Shown here piece by piece: positions 1-7,788 of a stretch of DNA of 26,464 bases. The position numbers and the translations under genes were made by a program. Each line of letters begins with the position of its first letter. Position 1 is the first letter of the stretch. The stretch covers positions 27,202-53,665 of the forward strand of contig NW_014578844.1 in the NCBI RefSeq assembly GCF_000485595.1, written 5' to 3'. This stretch comes from Priapulus caudatus (Eukaryota > Priapulida > Priapulimorpha > Priapulimorphida > Priapulidae). A model generated the notes under the pieces. It saw only the letters and a list, made by a program, of their open reading frames with translations, was not told the origin of the DNA and ran no database searches.

Positions 1-110
1 CACATGCACACACATACACACACAAACGAACAAACACACACACACAAACACACGTACATACATTTATACATGCATACATACATACATGCACGCACATGCC
101 AAATTTGACA
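1..110. repeat. CA/CATA-rich microsatellite
   Basis: Runs of CA and of CATA/CATG units make up the first 110 bases and decay into unique sequence near 110. This is a simple-sequence repeat that probably continues beyond the window edge. Bases 111-292 contain nothing recognised. Confidence 0.85.
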
Positions 111-292
111 ACTGTACGTTTGGCACGTGCCGTAGGCATGTAAAATTTTGAAATATTTAAGCCATTTTCCTGCAATCTGAGGCATACTGTGGGCCATATT
201 CTCATGTCTGATGACACTATCTCAACCCTAGACTCAACCCTACAAGTTAGGATTTAAAACACTTTTCATGACTTTTCAGAGAGCGTACACAG

Positions 293-790
293 TTAGGTTA
301 CTATAGTAATAATACATGTATTAAAACACAGGTAAGAATTGCAATTTCTCACAATTTCACGTGTTTTTGTATGTTTCCAACCATACTTTTTGGCTATTTG
401 TAAGTCTGGAAACATTTTCTTGAAGAGTTCATTTGCATGGTCTGCCTCACTTCTGCACCAAGACAGACAATTCTCTATCTGCTGCAAAGAAGCTTGATAT
501 ACTGGGTGTAGATTCCACTGCACCCGCATAGCACTTATGCTGTCACTCCTTCCTCCGTGCCCCACTTGAAAGTCTGTCTTGCATACCATGCAATAGCCAT
601 GATTAACACTGAGTTTTGACTTCACAAGTACAGGCCACATCTGTGTATATTCGTTCCTAAATTTCTGTAAAAGTCGGGTTTTTTGGATGGCAATGGCAAT
701 TGGACGCCATTCTCCCCACGTGTTAATCTGATTAGCAGACAAACTACGCGACACCTTCCAGACAGCGCCTGTCTGACTAGGCTGTTCCAT
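293..790 (-). pseudogene. hAT-like zinc-finger/transposase N-terminal fragment, frameshifted
   Basis: The 165-residue minus-strand reading frame contains a CMVCKTDFQVGHGGRSD stretch. This is the C-x2-C half of a BED/TTF-like finger seen in hAT-derived proteins, and it is followed near the C-terminus by ELFKKMFPDLQIAKKYG, the segment usually found just after that finger in the same group. Between them the visible frame is wrong. The expected continuation after GGRSD (AGAVESTPSISSFF) can be read in another frame at about 480-550, so at least two compensating indels are present, and the His ligands are damaged. There is no catalytic domain downstream. This is a decayed 5' piece of a hAT element or a domesticated relative. 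Family assignment is by motif memory only. Confidence 0.55.
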
Positions 791-1083
791 TTACCGTAGA
801 CATGCCAGATACAAAATGCATAGAATTAGAAACACATTATAACACTGAGCGATGGTAGGGGGGGAGGGTGCAAAACTAAGGTAATGGCAGAGCATGCATT
901 TCCAAGAAACTACTTGCGCAGTGACGGCTATTAATAACTTGCTGCATCTCTACTGCACCAGCGCGTGGCCAGTGCCAGGCACCGGCTGAAAAAAAACAAT
1001 GTTTCCAAGCGAACAATGCAAACAATCAGTGCAAATTTTATGCAGTGCAACTGAAATGAGGAATATAACCTTGCCGCTGCGGA
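791..1083. other. Non-coding stretch
   Basis: No coding, RNA or repeat signal was recognised between the hAT-like fragment and the pyrimidine-rich leader. Confidence 0.5.
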
Positions 1084-1790
1084 GTGCGGAAATTAAGCCT
1101 AGAAATCGTAATGATTCCGCAGAATGCAGAATGGTTGGAGACCTTGGTTGCCGCTAGACGCGCGGCTGTGCGTCACGATTACCGCTGTTTTGTTCCCCTC
1201 ACCTTTTTCCCACGCCTACACGCCCTAGTCCTTCCTCTCACGCGTCACTTACATTTCACCCCTACTTTCCCCTTATCAATTCGCCATTTTTCTTTTTCCG
1301 CCGGCCAACGCCCTGAAAAACAAGAAATCGTTACTGCCTACGTCAAGCCCAAGCAATCGCTCCCCCCCCTCACAGTCTGCGCGCATCGCTGCCAGCATTA
1401 CGTAGTGCCGCGTCACGCGATAAATACACAGCACACGTACCAGCCGATGCACGGCGCATCACAGCGTACCGCGCGGCAGTGAATTGCATCTGCGCCTGCG
1501 CACTGCACATGCGCTGCGACGTCGACTTTGTCACACAGTTCCCCCTCCCTGTTCTTTCATAGCCGATCAATACACGCGCCTGCGCACTGATGCCTACTCA
1601 CTCGCATACATACGCCGCCTCAACCCCCCTCGTCACTCTCTGCGCATGCGCCACGCAGCACGCCTTGACGCACAGCAGACCTAAATTCCGTATCCCGCCA
1701 CGTTTCGTACCCCCCCTCCCATATGCTTACACCACCCCCTAGGTTCTCGTAACCCCTATACCTCCTTCCCGTACCCCTCCGACCCCCCCC
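1084..1790 (+). other. Pyrimidine-rich leader upstream of gag (possible 5' UTR/LTR remnant)
   Basis: The plus strand is strikingly C-rich, with many CCCCCC runs, especially 1340-1380 and 1690-1790, ending directly at the gag ATG (1791). Open frames here (for example 1084-1482) are Pro/His/Arg-rich low-complexity translations with no domain. The position is where a 5' LTR and leader should be, but no matching copy was seen downstream of the element (13,389-14,600), so an LTR is not claimed. Confidence 0.35.
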
Positions 1791-2910
1791 ATGGCGACGA
1801 GGCTTACCCACCCGTTTTACCCCCGTCCTTTTACGGCCGACACGTCTCTCGACGATACAGACGATCACATTACCTTTCCCAAGCAGCAGCTCAACGCACT
1901 CGTTAAGGAAGTCCAGAGCTTACTCTTCGTGAGTGGCTTTCTCGTGTATGATGGGCGTAACGATTCACCAGTTACCTTCAAACAATGGCTTTTGAGTCCC
2001 GATCATTTACTCCTGATTATTGACGAGCATGACGACGGCAAACAGGCCAGGTTGGAATTGCGCTTACTGGCAGGCGAGCCAGCCAATTGCGCAGCAAAGG
2101 CCTTGAGTGCCACACCCACGCTGAGATGGCAGGGCTTGGCCGCCATTTTGAAAGAGCGCTACACCGATACGTCAAGTGCGCATATCGCCTTGCAGGAATT
2201 TAAACGCGCTAAGCAACGCTAGCACGAGTCCATACGGGCGTATTCCAAATGCCTCGAACATCATGCGCGCACCGCTTTTGGCAACCTTGCTGAATCTGAC
2301 GTCGCTCCAAGCGCGACTCATCGATCAGTTTCTCGACGGCATTACGTCCCACACCTTAAAGCGCCTTCTCGTGCGGAAGAGGCCGCCCACCTACGCACAG
2401 GCAGTGCAACCTGCCTCGCAAGAGCCCGCCTTGGATGTTGAGTGCTCATGCACTCACACACGGTACCTGACCCACTGGTTGTTTCAAACGTTCCAGTTGC
2501 TACAATATTGGAGCAACAACTGCGCGAGCTTCGCAACATTGTCGTTCAGTTCACAAAGAAGGCGGCGCAACCCTGGGAAGAGCCGCAGCTTCCGCCGCCC
2601 GAGGCACGCCCGCAGTATCAACAGCCCCGTTTTTCGCCTCGCCAGTATGTCTCGCCCCACTGCTACCGCACGCTCATATGCTACCCGTCCGCCTTATGCA
2701 CCGTCTGCGCCGGCCGGCTCACAAACAATGCGGCCGCCTCGTTTCCCCAATTACTGCTGCGCTACCCCACCCTTCGCCTGGACCCCGGATGGCACCGCCA
2801 GTTGCCATTTTTGTGAGAAGCCCGGCCACTATTGGCGTGAGTGCCGTGCACGCCACGATCGCACCGCTCAACATACCCAGGGAAACGCCCGGTCTCCCTT
2901 ATCAATATGA
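1791..2910 (+). pseudogene. gag: Gypsy gag (capsid plus CCHC zinc knuckle), broken
   Basis: Gag forms the retrotransposon particle and binds its RNA. The frame opens at ATG 1791, and its first 143 residues include a retrotransposon capsid-like region (FKQWLLSPDHLLL, then WQGLAAILKERY and ALQEFKRAKQR). A TAG at 2220-2222 interrupts it, although capsid-like sequence (SIRAYSKCLEHHARTAF) continues in the same frame. The rest alternates between frames: ARLIDQFLDGI in frame 1, a Pro/Gln-rich linker back in the original frame, and the knuckle in frame 1 again. The knuckle at 2803-2844 keeps C-x2-C-x4-H-x4-C (CHFCEKPGHYWREC). At least three frameshifts and one stop make it non-functional. Confidence 0.75.
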
Positions 2911-3023
2911 GACGCTGAGGAGACCGGCCCAGTTCACTTTGTCTCACCCGCGCGTGCGTGCGCTACATACTAACAATTCCAGTCATCTTGCACCACTCTG
3001 AGGACACTCACACACCACACACT

Positions 3024-3522
3024 CACATAGGAGCCGCACCCGCGGACGCACTTATTGATATGGGCACGATGACACATCAGCGAAACGTTTTGGTTGAAGC
3101 TCAAGTCCCGCTATGCATATTGCTTTAGTGAGAACCACACACAAGTTTTGAAGTCGGCCTCGGGAGACCACTTATTCGTCCTGGGTCATGCGACCCTACC
3201 CATACACATTACCGACCCTATCGTTTCACACACATTCTTCATAGTACGCGGCATCTTGCGGGATGTCATCTTAGGTTTTGATTTCATGCGGGCGCACAAT
3301 GTTCAGCTCGATTGTGGCCGCGCCACGCTTACCATAGCTAACGTCGCCGTTCGTCTTAAGCTAAGCAGTGCTGCTGACGACGCTAGTTCTATTTATACAG
3401 TCTCACTGCTCTACCCCTGCATGCTACAGCCAGTAAAACGTTGTTATGGCCGTTTCGATCAGCACGCCCCCCCCCCGCTCACACGTCCGTACTACTCACT
3501 GGTGGAAATGGGCCCGGCCAGC
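3024..3522 (+). pseudogene. Gypsy retropepsin (protease), catalytic motif altered
   Basis: This is the aspartic protease that would cleave the Gag-Pol polyprotein. The active-site loop ALID-x-G lies at 3048-3065 but reads DMG instead of D(T/S)G, and the following codons give GTM. Both ATG codons look like ACG to ATG changes. An indel between about 3066 and 3075 moves the rest into another frame, where the flap and C-terminal region (GHATLPIHI, then DVILGFDFMRAHN) matches the retropepsin I-L-G-x-D fold motif. No ATG start is needed because this is part of a polyprotein. The sequence ends where the TIR-bounded element was inserted (3523), and coding resumes at about 6303. It is non-functional. 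Confidence 0.7.
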
Positions 3523-3583
3523 CCGCGAATTTTTTTTTCCCAAACGGTATAACATAGGAAGGATTTAGGCGCCTTCTGATTGG
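3523..3583 (+). repeat. Left terminal inverted repeat of the 2.8-kb block
   Basis: Inverted partner of 6237-6297, with a few substitutions and two single-base gaps. A short partial direct repeat of its inner end (CTGATTGGTTC) follows at about 3597-3607. Confidence 0.75.
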
Positions 3584-3670
3584 TTCATCCTGCCTCCTGA
3601 TTGGTTCAAAAACAGGCGTGCACACATGTGTTTGCTTATTTAGCATATGTCATGTACTGTTTCTTATATA

Positions 3671-3745
3671 TCCTGTGTGGCGTGGTGGATAGAACACCGT
3701 CGTTACTTCTGAAAGGTCGTTGGTTCGAATCCCGTTTGGTTTTTA
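3671..3745 (+). repeat. tRNA-like (Pol III) module, probable SINE head
   Basis: A box A-like sequence TGGCGTGGTGG (3678-3688) and a perfect box B GGTTCGAATCC (3722-3732) lie about 34 bp apart, as in tRNA genes. The arms pair poorly, so this is not a functional tRNA. A T-rich stretch follows immediately (from about 3739) and could act as a Pol III stop. The most likely reading is the promoter head of a tRNA-derived SINE. Boundaries and target duplications were not resolved. Confidence 0.5.
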
Positions 3746-3906
3746 ATTATTTTTTTGTTTTCTGTATTTTTTTATCTTTATCCATTTAACTATTGTTTTC
3801 TAATTAACGGAAATATTTGCATGATTGATTTACAACAATTAAATATTTTAATTAAAATTTTTTTTTTAATAATTTAATTTCATTTATTAGTGTTAATTAA
3901 ATTTAA
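3746..3906. other. AT-rich non-coding stretch
   Basis: T-rich and then TTAATT-rich sequence lies between the tRNA-like module and the end of the minus-strand integrase. It may be a SINE tail or the 3' flank of the gypsy piece. No LTR was seen. Confidence 0.4.
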
Positions 3907-4794
3907 TTAGGGTAGATGTATCTGCTTTAGCAGGGAACAATTCCTCGCCTTTACTTCTTCGCCGCGCTGGATGATCACCATGGGACCCCTAATATCTATC
4001 ACCTCGTAGGGATCGGGCTTAAACTTGGGGATCAGCTTGCCAGAAACATTATTCTTCATCAGGACTTTATCCCCTACACGGAGTTTGGACTCCTTTGTAT
4101 GCCTGCGTCTGTCCGCATACCTTTTCATTTTCTCCTTGTTTCTGTTGTCAATGCCCCTCAGGACCGTATCGGAAATCTTTGCCGGGATTTGAGGCAGCTT
4201 GGTCGTACCCATATACCTATGGACAATGGACGCAGGGGTTTGCATGGTCGTACAGTGCGGGGTGTTACGATAATTCCACAGAAACCCATACATAACCTGT
4301 TTCCAAGGTTGTCTTTCAACCTGAGCGGCTGTACATGCTTTGTTCAATGGCTTATTGAAACTCTCGACATCCCCGTTGGCTTCTGGCCACAAAGGTGTCA
4401 CTTTGCGGGGATGGAAACCCATGTATTTTGCGAAATTTGCGAACTCACTACTTTGAAACGGCGGACCGTTGTCGGTCTTCACTACATCGGGTATCCCTCG
4501 CGATGAGAATATCTTGTCGAGTACCGGGATTACAGTACGCGTGGCCGTCGAGTTGACAATCTCTACTTCTGGGAATCTACTGTAGTTGTCAATGACTACG
4601 AGCAGGTACTCTCCCTGAGGCAGTGTACCATTAAAGCCTACACTGACCTCTGACCACGGACGATCTGGTAACTTCGTCATGCGGAGCGGCTCACGTGAGC
4701 CACCACTTGTCGAGGCCTGACATGGAACGCACGACAAAACCTTGTCTCTAACTATCTGATTCATGTTCAGGAACCAGACTTTCTCCCGCAACAA
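3907..4794 (-). pseudogene. Gypsy integrase (second element), first catalytic Asp lost
   Basis: This would insert retrotransposon cDNA into the genome. The 295-residue frame has the C-x2-C half of the HHCC finger (SCVPCQAS); the HH half (AHEGHQG) is in the neighbouring frame. The core follows, with second catalytic Asp in VVKTDNGPPF and Glu in NGDVESFNK, spaced as D35E. The first Asp, normally in a V-D-F-x-G-P-L-P motif, is Gly here (VSVGFNGTLP). The C-terminus has a GPY/F-like module (PKFKPDPYEVIDIRGPMV) and stops at a plausible polyprotein end. A frameshift at about 4790 separates it from RNase H, with the two frames overlapping at 4748-4794. This is a different lineage from the plus-strand copy, and it is inactive. 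Confidence 0.85.
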
Positions 4795-5392
4795 CGCGAG
4801 TTTTGCTCACGCCTTGATGGCCTTCATGAGCAATATCTACAACTCGGTTCTGTAGACTCACAGGGAGCACAATCCTGCCTTGCTTCACAACTATGCTTTC
4901 TCTGCTCACTGACAGTTCTCCTTGCACCTTGCTATAAGGAGTAAGGCCTGCCTGCTCTTTGGCTTCATGCCACCTTCCGGACCTAACTAGCTTTCTGACT
5001 TTACAGAGCGTCGGGTCTAACTCGCAAGCAACTCGCACCTCTTCAAACGTGACGGCCTTCGGCACTGAACTCTGCACTATGAAGCTAATGTATTCTTCTG
5101 CTACCCTCTGTTCGTGGCTGCTAACCATGTTCGGCAACCCAACGGGATGACGGGACAGGTAGTCTGCTGGGTTTTCTTTACCCACTTGGTGCCTAATCTC
5201 GAACTCATACGGCAACATCCGAAGCGACCATCTCTCGAGTCGAGCTGACAGTTTAGCTCGAGGATTTCCGTACATGGACAACAACGGCTTGTGATCCGTG
5301 TAAATAGCCACTCTGTGACCATGAACATACAAATGGAAATGTTCAAGCGACCACACTACACCTAACGCTTCTCTCTCTAACTGGCAGTACAT
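4748..5392 (-). pseudogene. Gypsy RNase H C-terminal part plus integrase HH finger
   Basis: RNase H degrades the RNA of the RNA:DNA hybrid during reverse transcription. The frame contains CQLEREALGVVWSLEHFH (catalytic Glu region), IYTDHKPLL (Asp), and LERWSLRMLPYEFEIRH followed by NPADYLSRHP, all typical of gypsy RNase H. It then runs through the linker to AHEGHQG, the start of the integrase finger. A short internal deletion plus a frameshift separates it from the upstream RT/RNase H frame near 5393-5406. SRSLTPTE-like residues, expected just before CQLERE, can be read in another frame there. Confidence 0.8.
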
Positions 5393-5405
5393 TGTTCGGT
5401 CGGGG

Positions 5406-5936
5406 TCAACGACCTACAACGCGACCCTTCTGACACAAGATAGCTCCAACACCAATTGGGGAGGCATCAGTGTAAATCTCACTCTCTGACTTGGTGTCAA
5501 AATACGCTAGCACGGGCCGCTTACTCAATATCTCTTTCACCGCGTTCAACGCATCGGATTGGTCCTTTCCCCACTCAAAATCGACATCATGGTGGGTCAA
5601 CTTTCTCAACGGAGCGATAATGGTCGAATAGTTGGGAATGAAACGAGCGCTGAAATTTAGAGTTCCAACTAAACTGTGTACTTCGGCGGTAGAGGTCGGA
5701 TCTGAAGCTTCCAACAGAGCTTCTACCTTTTGCGGATCGGGTGACAGACCGCGCTTCAACAACACGAATCCGAAGAACTCTACCGATTCCTTGTTGAAAT
5801 CGCACTTCACGAGAGTTAACGTGAGACCCTTCTGCCTCAGACACTCTAACACTGACAGTAGCGCTTTATCATGCGACTCCTGATCTACACCGAACACTAC
5901 AATGTCATCTGATATATTTATGGCACCTGGTACCAG
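5406..5936 (-). pseudogene. Gypsy RT palm/thumb and RNase H start (second element), 5' truncated
   Basis: This is the C-terminal half of a reverse transcriptase. The catalytic pair is in NISDDIVVFG (a known S-D-D variant of Y-x-D-D), followed by FFGFVLLKRGLSPDP, a thumb region (VHSLVGTLNFSARFIPNYS) and the RNase H start (IYTDASPIGVGAILCQ). Everything N-terminal of the SDD motif is missing. The reading frame continues upstream to 5987, but those residues (LATEKKILARAL) do not look like RT and come from the adjoining unknown sequence. The true homology edge is therefore about 5936. It ends in a TGA at about 5406 caused by a frameshift. The order RT, RNase H, integrase on this strand matches Ty3/gypsy. 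Confidence 0.85.
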
Positions 5937-6236
5937 GGCCCTAGCTAGGATTTTTTTTTCTGTAGCCAAACAATTAGCCAGAATCAATTTTCATTAGCCA
6001 ATTTGGATTCCTGTTAGCCACATCTGTAGCCTAACATTTTATGAACACAAACAGGCGATAAATAATTTTTCTTTTCTTTATTTTTTCACAAACTTTAAGA
6101 TACGTTTTTCATGGTAAATACATCAGAAAACGTACTTATCTAGCGGTCATAAACCCTTGTTTATGTTTACCCTCATAAACCCTTGGTCATAACCGGGCGT
6201 TTGTTCTCTTGTCAAAGGCAAAGCAAATCGAAGCAG
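5937..6236. other. Unassigned sequence inside the TIR-bounded block
   Basis: This begins with CTAGCTAGG and a T-run, then shows five spaced TAGCC motifs (5963, 5975, 5995, 6015, 6026), followed by AT-rich DNA and a repeated TCATAAACCCTTG motif (6147-6185). No coding match was recognised. Confidence 0.4.
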
Positions 6237-6297
6237 CCAATCAGAAGGCGCTAAATTCTTCGCTATGTTATACAGTTTGGGAAAAAAAATTTCGCGG
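6237..6297 (-). repeat. Right terminal inverted repeat of the 2.8-kb block
   Basis: Reverse complement of the left TIR (3523-3583). It ends TTCGCGG at 6297, after which gypsy pol coding resumes on the plus strand. Confidence 0.75.
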
Positions 6298-6302
6298 CTA
6301 GC

Positions 6303-7590
6303 CCACCCCAATATTTATACAGTCGATACCGTTACTACGCCCACCTCCTCCCCCTATGTCCACGTGCCCCTTTTCAATGACACGTCGGCACCCATCACTC
6401 AGCCGCGTGGCTCTGCATTGGCCATAGCATGCAAGGTTACCCCCCAGTCGCCGACGCCTCGCCCCTCGCACGCATCCATCACAAGCCACCCGCTGCTAAT
6501 GCTGCGACCCCAGCCATGTCGCATACCCACCGCACGCCCACAAGCCCACGTCAACCACGTCGCAGCGCACAACCACTGGAAGTTACCCGTTGATCTCACT
6601 CACCTAACGGGCCAGCATCGCAAATCCATTCAGAATCTCATTGAAGCAAACAATGATTTGTTCGCGCTCAATGATGCCGAGCTCGGGCGCACGCACCTTG
6701 TTAAGATGCACATTGACACGACAACCCATCCACCGATACGGCAGAAACCTTATCGTACTCCATTCAATTATCGCCACGCAATGGACTCACAATGCCGCCA
6801 TTATCACGCCATCGCAAAGCCAGTGGGGAAGCCCTGCCTTTATCGTCCTGAAACAAGACGACCCTCTCGGCAGAATGGTCATTGACTACCGCCGTTTGAA
6901 CGCCATAACCAAGAAGGATATCTACCCCTCCCTCGTATCGACGACATTCTAGCTTCATTAGGTAAATCGCACTTCTACTCAACCTTAGATCTTAAATCCA
7001 GGTATTTCCAAATACCGATGGCCCCCGAGATTGTCGATAAGACCTGTATAGCTACACACGACCAGTCATATTCACCTTGTCCTCCCGTTTGGGCTCGCCA
7101 ACGCCCTAGCGTTTTCCAGAAACTTTTGATCATGGTTCTCTCTGACCTTCAGAACAAGTGTGCTATCCCCTACATTGACAACATCATCATCCATTCGCCG
7201 AATCAGCAGAAGCACCTTGCCGACATACAACAGGTCTGCCACCGACTACATCAAGCGGGTCTCAAACTCAACCCTGCTAAATGCGTTTTCTTGAAGCAGT
7301 CCGTCAAATATCTGGGACACGTCATCTCCCCGCACGGTATTACACCGGACGCAGCCAAAGTTACGGCAATCCAACAGCTCAAGCCGCCGGCAAACGTCCG
7401 ACAAGTCAGATCGTTTCTAGGCATGGCTAATTACTATCGCGCGCACATCAAATCATTTGCAAACATTGGCATGCCGTTGACCACCGTAACCAAGAAGAAT
7501 GCACACTTCAAATAGACTGACGACGCCGAGACCGCCTTTCAAGAGTTGCGAGCCAAACTCGTCTCGGCGCCCATTCTCGCATATCCCGAC
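6303..7590 (+). pseudogene. Gypsy reverse transcriptase (first element), Y-x-D-D mutated
   Basis: This is the polymerase of the plus-strand gypsy element. An N-terminal linker (YVHVPLFNDTSAPI) leads to NLIEANNDLFALNDAELGRT, then AIITPSQSQWGSPAFIVLK and GRMVIDYRRLNAITKKD in a second frame. Motif A is STLDLKSRYFQIP in a third frame. The catalytic box reads YIDNIII (7171-7191), where Y-x-D-D is expected; the second Asp is Asn by a GAC to AAC change. Thumb motifs follow (YLGHVISPHGITPD, VRSFLGMANYYRAHI). TAG at 7513-7515 replaces a conserved Trp. At least three frameshifts occur, including one that scrambles the F-G-L-x-N-A-P region near 7085. A hAT element interrupts it at 7591. Confidence 0.85.
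7583..7590 (+). repeat. Target-site duplication of the hAT element (left copy, ATCCCGAC)
   Basis: Perfect 8-bp direct repeat with 10984-10991, exactly flanking the TIRs. Eight base pairs is the hAT superfamily length. Confidence 0.95.
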
Positions 7591-7662
7591 TAGAGGTGTA
7601 ACGATAAATCATGAATAGCGATATTCACGATTTTTCATCCGAATCGTGATTCACGATTCATG
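7591..7662 (+). repeat. hAT left TIR and subterminal motifs
   Basis: The TIR is 7591-7606. A near-palindrome of GAATCGTGA and TCACGATTC lies at about 7640-7658. Matching motifs sit at the other end (10918-10959). Confidence 0.85.
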
Positions 7663-7788
7663 GCAATGAATACCGTGAACGTTGATTACGAATTTACGAT
7701 GGCCACTTCAGCACGCAATACTGATCGAATTTTGACCAATCAGAGCGCGAGGTTTATTCAGCGCGAGTCTACACTGTAAACACTAAAC

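Larger units (their letters stand above)
3523..6297. mobile_element. TIR-bounded 2.8-kb block containing an antiparallel gypsy pol piece
   Basis: The left end (3523-3583) and right end (6237-6297) are about 90% identical inverted repeats of 61 bp, both beginning CCGCGAA, then a T-run, CCCAAAC and GTATAACATAG, and ending CTGATTGG. The block sits inside the plus-strand gypsy element between protease and RT, and gypsy coding appears contiguous once it is removed. Flanks are CCAGC (3518-3522) and CTAGC (6298-6302), a possible imperfect target duplication. Inside, in order, are a tRNA-like module, AT-rich DNA, a minus-strand gypsy integrase-RNase H-RT piece, and about 300 bp of unknown sequence. 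No transposase for the TIRs was recognised. It could be a DNA transposon later hit by a gypsy element, or one that captured gypsy sequence. Confidence 0.65.

Noticed and set aside
1084-1790. 5' LTR of the gypsy element paired with 13,389-14,600
   Set aside because: No shared stretch was seen by eye between the two regions; a dot plot would be decisive.
3671-3745. Functional tRNA gene
   Set aside because: A/B boxes are good but acceptor, anticodon and T stems pair poorly.
4095-4506. Plus-strand ORFs opposite the minus-strand integrase
   Set aside because: Shadow frames of the integrase coding strand with no domain.
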